Shown one piece after another: positions 1 through 3,615 of a DNA stretch of 5,463 bases. The first letter of the stretch is position 1, and the number at the start of each line of letters is the position of its first letter. Position numbers and translations under genes: made by a program. The stretch is from Candidatus Faecivivens stercoripullorum. GTDB taxonomy: Bacteria > Bacillota > Clostridia > Oscillospirales > Ruminococcaceae. The stretch is from NCBI GenBank assembly GCA_018715285.1, contig DVLW01000219.1, forward strand, positions 1 through 5,463, written 5' to 3'. The notes below the pieces were generated by a model that was not told the DNA's origin, searched no databases, and saw nothing but the letters and a program-made list of their open reading frames with translations.

Positions 1-81
1 AGTGGAGAATTTTGTTTCTCTAAACATAAAGACAATATATGTAAAAAATGTCACATAAAATATTTTTTCGGCAAAAAGTGA
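1..81 (+). CDS. Possible 3' end of an upstream gene (partial, uncertain)
   Basis: The first forward frame is open from the window edge to TGA at 79-81 and would give a 26-residue tail. The tail contains Cys at tail positions 5, 14 and 17 and His at 9 and 18, including a CKKCH motif. A Cys-x2-Cys tail occurs in many metal-binding or iron-sulfur proteins, but the family cannot be named from 26 residues. The DNA here is very A+T rich, where stops are frequent, so an open stretch of this length is mildly suggestive only. The inverted repeat at 45-87 overlaps its end and could act as its terminator. A chance open frame in intergenic DNA is equally possible. Confidence 0.22.
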   Translation, partial: SGEFCFSKHKDNICKKCHIKYFFGKK

Positions 82-87
82 CATTTT
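45..87. repeat. Inverted repeat AAAATGTCAC / GTGACATTTT
   Basis: Ten-base perfect arms at 45-54 and 78-87 are separated by 23 bases. The right arm is followed by T-rich but G-interrupted sequence, so it is a poor intrinsic terminator. It lies upstream of a TATAAT at 104-109, with GTGACA at 78-83 in a distant -35-like position (spacing 20). A protein-binding operator or a weak terminator for an upstream gene are both possible. The arms are seen directly; the role is inferred. Confidence 0.45.
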
Positions 88-145
88 GGGTTTTGGTTGT
101 CTATATAATTGGAAAGGAGAAATCAGAAAAATATATTTTTAAGTG

Positions 146-173
146 TTGACAGAACATAAAATCAAGATATACT
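146..173 (+). promoter_or_regulatory. Strong sigma-A-type promoter (TTGACA-N16-TATACT)
   Basis: A perfect -35 box TTGACA (146-151) is followed after 16 bases by TATACT (168-173), one mismatch from consensus. Transcription would start near 180 and read through the dyad at 228-258, the small ORF at 269 and the terminator at 338-365. It could continue into the riboswitch and exporter gene. A second -10-like TATAAT (217-222) lies downstream without a convincing -35 partner and would start transcripts near 229. Confidence 0.65.
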
Positions 174-227
174 TGAAATACAACTATAAAATAATCGTAA
201 TTCTTTATTTTCAGGTTATAATACTTT

Positions 228-258
228 CAAAATAGTAAAATGGTAAAAAACTATTTTG
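228..258. repeat. Inverted repeat CAAAATAGT / ACTATTTTG
   Basis: Perfect nine-base arms at 228-236 and 250-258 flank a 13-base A-rich spacer. The dyad lies just after a TATAAT at 217-222 and just before the GGAG ribosome binding site (258-261) of the small ORF. It could be a repressor operator over a transcription start, or a 5' RNA stem-loop whose right arm touches the ribosome binding site. The symmetry is seen; the function is inferred. Confidence 0.5.
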
Positions 259-268
259 GAGTGTGTAT

Positions 269-349
269 ATGATGGCAGTTCGGTGGTTGAATCTCTTACA
301 TTTTACAGCGATATCGTCTGATCAATCAGATACTATGGCGTCCGGATGA
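269..349 (+). CDS. Putative 26-residue leader peptide
   Basis: ATG at 269 opens 26 codons ending at TGA 347-349. The product begins MMAVRWLNLLHF and ends DTMASG. A GGAG at 258-261, seven bases before the start, is a good ribosome binding site, and a promoter lies upstream (146-173). The last three codons form the 5' arm of an intrinsic terminator, and the stop codon lies in the terminator loop. A ribosome reaching the end would therefore physically interfere with terminator folding. This arrangement fits a leader peptide controlling attenuation of downstream genes. No run of one amino-acid codon is present, so amino-acid-starvation control is not obvious; arrest by an antibiotic or ligand is conceivable. 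It resembles no peptide I recognise. It could instead be an independent small protein or a chance ORF. No membrane segment or signal peptide is evident. Confidence 0.5.
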   Translation: MMAVRWLNLLHFTAISSDQSDTMASG

Positions 350-365
350 CTCCGGGCGCTTTTTT
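338..365 (+). terminator. Intrinsic terminator / attenuator at the end of the small ORF
   Basis: GCGTCCGGA (338-346) pairs with TCCGGGCGC (351-359) over nine base pairs, one of them G-U, around a four-base loop, and is followed by six T residues (360-365). The stop codon of the small ORF forms most of the loop. No clear alternative antiterminator partner for the stem was found upstream, so any regulation would more likely come from ribosome position than from competing RNA pairing. Confidence 0.82.
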
Positions 366-384
366 GTCTATATACGATGGAACC

Positions 385-416
385 TTGACAACATATCCGG
401 AATATGATGTTATAAA
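385..416 (+). promoter_or_regulatory. Candidate promoter directly upstream of the riboswitch
   Basis: A perfect TTGACA (385-390) lies 20 bases after the attenuator T-tract. The -10 is less clear: TGTTAT (408-413) has ideal 17-base spacing but only four consensus matches, while TATAAA (411-416) matches better but has 20-base spacing. Either would start transcription at about 420-425, just before the riboswitch leader, making the exporter independent of the upstream leader ORF. Confidence 0.5.
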
Positions 417-462
417 AATATCTCTTTGCACTGCAACCATACCCCTTTTCGGGGCAACTACA

Positions 463-563
463 GTACAAACTGAGCAGGCGATAAACCCTTTACCGGGTTT
501 GTGGGGCCGGGCCGCTTTTGCGGCAGCAGATGACGTCTTCGACATCTGTGGGACAGTACGTAT
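463..563 (+). promoter_or_regulatory. NiCo (czcD-type) riboswitch aptamer
   Basis: The conserved core is clear: a P1 strand leading into GAGCAGGC (472-479), the GCCGGGC segment (506-512) and the closing GTGGGACAGT (548-557). The four helices can be drawn. P1 is 469-472 with 554-557, possibly extended by 463-466 with 560-563. P2 is AAACCC 483-488 with GGGTTT 495-500. P3 is GCCGC 511-515 with GCGGC 520-524. P4 is CAGATG 527-532 with CATCTG 543-548. This matches the known four-helix NiCo class in motif order and loop sequences. Members bind transition metals cooperatively (Co2+ and Ni2+ in the original description; Fe2+ has since been proposed as the physiological ligand) and usually lie before CDF exporters, as here. 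A small CCCC/GGGG hairpin (442-454) precedes it. The metal bound here cannot be read from sequence. Confidence 0.95.
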
Positions 564-584
564 GTTCCGCAGGTGTCTTTTTTT
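541..584 (+). terminator. Riboswitch expression platform: regulated intrinsic terminator
   Basis: GACATCTG (541-548) pairs with CAGGTGTC (570-577). The helix can continue inward through 549-555 with 563-569, including wobble pairs, and is followed by seven T residues (578-584). Its 5' arm includes the 3' strand of aptamer helix P4 (543-548) and the conserved segment leading into P1. Aptamer and terminator are therefore mutually exclusive. Metal binding should stabilise the aptamer, block the terminator and switch the exporter gene on. Confidence 0.9.
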
Positions 585-658
585 ATACCTTCGGAGCATA
601 TCCGCTGAGATCTGGTGAAGTGCCATAAGAGCTATCTTTCCATTCAGGAGGTAACATT

Positions 659-1564
659 ATGGACAAAAAAATCAATCAACAACTCGCAATGCACGTCTCT
701 CTCGTGACAATCCTGGGAAATGTGCTACTCTCAGCCTTTAAACTCGCCGCTGGTATCTTCGCTCATTCCGGCGCTATGGTATCCGATGCCGTTCATTCGG
801 CTTCTGATGTGTTGAGTACCTTCGTCGTTATCGCCGGCGTTAAGCTGTCGGGTAAGGATTCTGATAAGGAACATCCCTATGGCCATGAACGATTTGAATG
901 TGTCGCTGCAATCCTGCTTGCTGTTATGCTCGCTGCTACCGGTTTCGGTATCGGTTGGGCCGGTATCCGCAATATTACAGGTGATTCTTCCGCTCTTGCA
1001 GTCCCGGGTGGAATCGCTCTCGTGGCGGCTGTTATCTCGATTGTGTCCAAAGAGGCTATGTACTGGTATACAAGAGCTGTCGCGAAAAAAATCGGCTCGT
1101 CCGCTTTGATGGCCGACGCCTGGCACCATCGCTCCGACGCGCTTTCCTCTGTCGGCAGTTTCGTGGGTATCTTCGGCGCAAGACTGGGGTTCCCGGTTCT
1201 GGACCCTATTGCCAGTGTCGTTATCTGCGTGTTTATCCTCAAGGCCGCTTTCGACGTCTTCCGCGACGCTATCTCTAAAATGACCGACCGTGCCTGCCCG
1301 GATGAGGTCGAAGATCAGATGCGGCAGGCTGTCCTCGCTCAGGATGGCGTATTGGGCGTTGACCGCCTGAAAACCAGACTGTTCGGTGACAGAGTATACG
1401 TTGAGGTCGAAATCTCAGCTGATGCACAGGCTCCTCTCGTTCAGGCTCATGAGGTCGCTACAAGAGTGCATGATGCTATGGAAGACCAGTTCCCGGTTGT
1501 TAAGCATTGTATGGTGCATGTAAACCCGATGCAGCCGGGTAATAACGCCGTTTCTGCACAGTAA
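659..1564 (+). CDS. Cation diffusion facilitator (CDF) family divalent metal exporter
   Basis: A 301-residue inner-membrane antiporter that should expel a divalent transition metal in exchange for protons. Six hydrophobic segments lie near residues 13-35, 39-61, 80-103, 114-132, 150-173 and 180-198. The transport-site residues are the H46-x3-D50 pair in TM2 (SDAVHSASD) and H156-x3-D160 in TM5 (ADAWHHRSD). The conserved loop HPYGHERFE is at 72-80. The C-terminal cytoplasmic domain (about 215-295) has the usual CDF fold pattern, ending KHCMVHVNP. Length is normal for the family, so it looks intact. AGGAGGT (646-652) with six-base spacing fixes the ATG at 659. The NiCo riboswitch upstream indicates induction by Ni/Co (or Fe2+), so the physiological cargo is probably one of these rather than only zinc. 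It is monocistronic, with its own terminator at 1595-1635. The family call is firm; metal specificity is inferred. Confidence 0.96.
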   Translation: MDKKINQQLAMHVSLVTILGNVLLSAFKLAAGIFAHSGAMVSDAVHSASDVLSTFVVIAGVKLSGKDSDKEHPYGHERFECVAAILLAVMLAATGFGIGWAGIRNITGDSSALAVPGGIALVAAVISIVSKEAMYWYTRAVAKKIGSSALMADAWHHRSDALSSVGSFVGIFGARLGFPVLDPIASVVICVFILKAAFDVFRDAISKMTDRACPDEVEDQMRQAVLAQDGVLGVDRLKTRLFGDRVYVEVEISADAQAPLVQAHEVATRVHDAMEDQFPVVKHCMVHVNPMQPGNNAVSAQ

Positions 1565-1594
1565 CCGGCTGTCTGTTTCATATCCGATTCATTG

Positions 1595-1635
1595 ATACTG
1601 CCCGATCTGTAGTTCAGGTCGGACAGTATTTTTTT
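1595..1635 (+). terminator. Strong intrinsic terminator after the exporter gene
   Basis: The 5' arm 1595-1609 pairs with 1615-1629 over 15 positions with one C-A mismatch (1601/1623) and one wobble, around a five-base loop (TAGTT). Seven T residues (1629-1635) follow. It lies 30 bases after the exporter stop codon and ends that transcription unit. Confidence 0.93.
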
Positions 1636-1775
1636 GCTCTTGTGACGGCATGGATTGCTGGTTCTGTACTGCGTTGGTTCGGGTTGTTCTCTGTATAATC
1701 GGGTAGGGAAGCGACTGAGCATGAAGTACATGGTGATACCCTGCCTGTCGTTTTTGTGCAGATAATTTTGCACCA

Positions 1776-1850
1776 GCCGCCCGGCGCGTTCGCAAAGGCT
1801 GTTTTACGCACAACCGAGCGGATTGCGAAGCAGGAGCGATCATCGCGAAC
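1776..1850. repeat. Intergenic repeat unit, copy 1 (75 bases)
   Basis: This copy matches 1961-2035 at a constant offset of 185 bases. The first 18 bases differ at one position, the last 38 bases (1813-1850) are identical, and the 19-base middle matches at only 9 positions. The unit contains GTTCGC (1788-1793) and its complement GCGAAC (1845-1850) near its ends, plus an internal GCGAT-C-ATCGC palindrome, so it can fold. It resembles REP-like intergenic elements in style, but no family is recognised. Confidence 0.85.
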
Positions 1851-1943
1851 TGTCAGTCCAGACACCGAGCCGATACACTATGTACGAACGTGGTCGAAGC
1901 TGTCAACTGCTGAGCACTATGGGCGAGATTGAAACCCCGGCAT

Positions 1944-1964
1944 CAAGTCCGCGGCGACACGCCG
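1944..1964. repeat. 21-base hairpin-forming repeat, copy 1
   Basis: The 21 bases are identical to 2035-2055 and contain CGGCG-ACA-CGCCG, a five-pair hairpin with a three-base loop. This copy runs directly into repeat copy 2 at 1961, overlapping it by four bases. A degenerate relative may exist just after repeat copy 1, around 1854-1873. Confidence 0.8.
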
Positions 1965-2035
1965 TCCGGCGCGTTCGCTCAGGTAGAGTTTTTCACGACC
2001 GAGCGGATTGCGAAGCAGGAGCGATCATCGCGAAC
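1961..2035. repeat. Intergenic repeat unit, copy 2 (75 bases)
   Basis: Second copy of the unit at 1776-1850, with a perfect 38-base match in its right part (1998-2035) and the same GTTCGC (1973-1978) / GCGAAC (2030-2035) inverted ends. It is sandwiched between the two copies of the 21-base hairpin element, so this side is a composite hairpin-unit-hairpin array. Confidence 0.85.
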
Positions 2036-2055
2036 AAGTCCGCGGCGACACGCCG
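2035..2055. repeat. 21-base hairpin-forming repeat, copy 2, abutting a promoter
   Basis: Identical to 1944-1964. Here the hairpin extends to GCGGCG (2042-2047) / CGCCGC (2051-2056), and the -35 box TTGAAA of the next promoter starts at 2057, immediately after the stem. The repeat may therefore influence, or have supplied context for, that promoter; this is inference. Confidence 0.8.
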
Positions 2056-2056
2056 C

Positions 2057-2084
2057 TTGAAAAAATTGGAGAATGTGGTAAAAT
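2057..2084 (+). promoter_or_regulatory. Promoter for the secreted C39-like protein and probably uvrC
   Basis: TTGAAA (2057-2062) and TAAAAT (2079-2084) are separated by 16 bases, and TGG immediately before the -10 gives an extended -10. The predicted start is near 2091, leaving a leader of about 36 bases before the ATG at 2127. Confidence 0.68.
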
Positions 2085-2126
2085 AGAGGGGAATAGACTG
2101 TTTATTTGTAGGTTAGGAGCTGTTGT

Positions 2127-3569
2127 ATGCCTGTTCGTTACGCTCGCCGTATCTCATCTTACCGCTATAGACGCGACCGGTTTGTTCGGTTCGCTTGCTG
2201 TGTTGGATGCTGTCTCGCTTCTCTTTCACTGGGAGCGGGTCTTTTCCTGCTGGAATCCCAGGCTTCCCGCGCGGTGTTCGCTCAGGATAAAGTCGCTGGG
2301 ATTCAGGCTGTCACTGCTGCTGAAAAAACACCCGCTCAGGCTGAACCCCTTGCGGTAAAATCCGGATGGCAGCTGGATGAAAACGGCGTTTCCTTTTACC
2401 TCGACCAGAACGGCGTCCCGGCTGATGGACTGACAATCGTGGGTGATGATACATACTTCTTTGAACAGGGTTACCCGAAAACCGGTTTCGTCCATTCTGA
2501 ACTCGGTATTCGGTTCTTTCGGGATGATGGCGTGATGATGATCGGCGCGTTCTCTTTTAATGGTCAGGACTATTTCGCCGGGCCGGATGGTGTACTCGCT
2601 GCTGGTTGGACGAATACTTCCGGTGGATTGCGCTATTATAATGAAGATGGTGCTTTGCAGTCCGGGCTGGTTCAAATCGATGGGCAGCTCTCTTTGCTGG
2701 ATGAAAACGGCGCTCCTGTGTCCGGATGGTCGGATGAATTCGACGGTATCTACTGGCGCGACCAGTGGGGTCGTACGGTGTCTGGTGAAACCGAAATCGA
2801 CGGTGTTCCGTACCTGTTCGACGACGCCGGAAGGCTGATGACCGGGCTGGTTCAGATGTCAGACGGTACCCGCTATTATGACGCGGATGGTAATATGGCA
2901 ACCGGTGAAGTCTCTGTCAATGGAAATCTCTACCGGTTTGGAGAGGATGGTATTATGCTCGAAAGCGTGAAACTCAGTGTCCCGGTGATTATGCAGAATC
3001 CGGAACTGCCCAATGGTTGCGAGGTGACCAGCCTTGCTGAGGTTTTGCAGTTCTTTGGGTTCGATGTCAGCCATACTGAACTGGCAGAAAATTATCTGCC
3101 TTGCGGTACAATTACCTACCAGAACGGCATTATGACCGTTCCTGACCCTGAAAAGGAATATGTTGGTAATCCGGCGACTAATTCCGGATGGTACTGCTTT
3201 GAAGGCCCGGTCATCGAGGCTGCGAATGGTTATCTGGCAGACGTGGGTTCGGATATGACCGCGGTGTCTGTTACCGGCGCGGATATGGACGAACTCGCTG
3301 GCTGGCTCCAAAAGGGGAAACCGGTTATCGTATGGGTGACTCAGCAGCTCGCTGATGTCCGCAGAACCGGTTATACCTGGATTCTGCCGGATGGTACGAC
3401 CGAACACCCTTATGGTGGGCTGCATTGTGTCGTGCTTTCTGGTATCGATGGCGATACCGTCACGCTCGCTGACCCGATTTATGGCGAATGGGAAGCTGAA
3501 CTCGACCGGTTCGCTGAAATATTCGCTGGTATGGGCAGCAGAGCGGTTGTGATTACGGACGGCGAATAA
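2127..3569 (+). CDS. Secreted cell-wall-binding-repeat protein with C39-like cysteine peptidase domain
   Basis: This 480-residue protein appears exported and cell-surface bound. The N terminus is Arg-rich (1-21), followed by a hydrophobic stretch (22-42) with an unusual CCVGCC, and a likely signal peptidase site after VFA (50-52). After a linker, residues about 80-280 form roughly ten 20-residue units of the choline/cell-wall-binding type (G, aromatic pair such as YY or YF, then DG or NG). The C-terminal domain (about 281-480) fits the C39-like peptidase group (Peptidase_C39_2, as in YvpB-like proteins): Cys298 in PNGCEVTSLAEVL, His433 in GGLHCVVLSG, and Asp449 in LADP. It lacks the ABC transporter parts of true bacteriocin-processing C39 peptidases. 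The substrate is unknown; a cell-wall or surface peptide is plausible. AGGAG (2115-2119) with seven-base spacing supports the ATG. uvrC follows after 46 bases, probably co-transcribed by position rather than function. Confidence 0.88.
   Translation: MPVRYARRISSYRYRRDRFVRFACCVGCCLASLSLGAGLFLLESQASRAVFAQDKVAGIQAVTAAEKTPAQAEPLAVKSGWQLDENGVSFYLDQNGVPADGLTIVGDDTYFFEQGYPKTGFVHSELGIRFFRDDGVMMIGAFSFNGQDYFAGPDGVLAAGWTNTSGGLRYYNEDGALQSGLVQIDGQLSLLDENGAPVSGWSDEFDGIYWRDQWGRTVSGETEIDGVPYLFDDAGRLMTGLVQMSDGTRYYDADGNMATGEVSVNGNLYRFGEDGIMLESVKLSVPVIMQNPELPNGCEVTSLAEVLQFFGFDVSHTELAENYLPCGTITYQNGIMTVPDPEKEYVGNPATNSGWYCFEGPVIEAANGYLADVGSDMTAVSVTGADMDELAGWLQKGKPVIVWVTQQLADVRRTGYTWILPDGTTEHPYGGLHCVVLSGIDGDTVTLADPIYGEWEAELDRFAEIFAGMGSRAVVITDGE
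2364..2966 (+). repeat. Coding repeats: about ten 20-residue cell-wall-binding units
   Basis: Glycines recur at residues 80, 101, 120, 140, 160, 180, 200, 220, 240 and 260 of the encoded protein, giving almost exact 60-base periodicity. Units often alternate between an RYY-x2-DG type (for example residues 169-175 and 249-255) and a (D/N)G-x2-Y-x-F type (for example 225-231), suggesting a 40-residue double repeat. The DNA copies are clearly diverged, so the array is old and not a recent tandem expansion. Confidence 0.82.
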
Positions 3570-3615
3570 TACTACTATATGAATGTAACGTTGTTTCCTG
3601 CCGCGGAGGTGCTGG
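3570..3615 (+). promoter_or_regulatory. uvrC: Short gap with uvrC ribosome binding site
   Basis: GGAGGT (3605-3610), five bases before the ATG at 3616, decides the uvrC start. No hairpin plus T-tract is present in the 46-base gap, so read-through from the preceding gene is expected. No convincing separate promoter is seen. Confidence 0.75.

Larger units (their letters stand above)
1636..2056. other. Intergenic gap without a convincing gene; carries duplicated repeats
   Basis: No open frame here has a credible ribosome binding site or a protein-like composition. Visible elements are an isolated TATAAT (1694-1699) lacking a good -35, and an imperfect stem GGTAGGG (1702-1708) with CCCTGCC (1739-1745) followed a few bases later by five T residues (1751-1755). 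The 75-base repeat pair and the 21-base hairpin repeat pair are listed separately. Frames through the repeats are rich in Arg and Ser and look like translated structured DNA. Confidence 0.6.

Noticed and set aside
111..122. GGAAAGGAGA resembling a ribosome binding site
   Set aside because: No start codon at suitable distance downstream; probably a purine-rich stretch.
309..316. Palindrome CGATATCG inside the small ORF, and the adjacent TCTGA/TCAGA hairpin at 317-330
   Set aside because: Short, and without a competing partner for the terminator stem; not enough to call an antiterminator.
346..618. Forward 90-codon open frame and an antisense frame across the same region (333-626)
   Set aside because: They run through the attenuator, the riboswitch helices and the terminator, lack ribosome binding sites, and their codons are explained by structured RNA.
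1721..1765. 14-codon ORF (MKYMVIPCLSFLCR)
   Set aside because: No ribosome binding site at proper spacing and no supporting context; likely chance.
1776..2055. CRISPR array
   Set aside because: Only two copies of each element, with unequal unit structure and no regular repeat-spacer pattern; no cas genes nearby.
1823..2086. Open frame of about 87 codons starting at TTG through the repeat region, and its overlapping relative at 2008-2358
   Set aside because: The starts fall in repeat DNA without a ribosome binding site, the protein is low-complexity Arg/Ser-rich, and the latter overlaps the well-supported gene at 2127.
2127..3569. Bacteriocin-exporter type C39 peptidase
   Set aside because: The C39-like domain is C-terminal and the protein has a signal peptide and wall-binding repeats but no ABC transporter membrane or ATPase domains.
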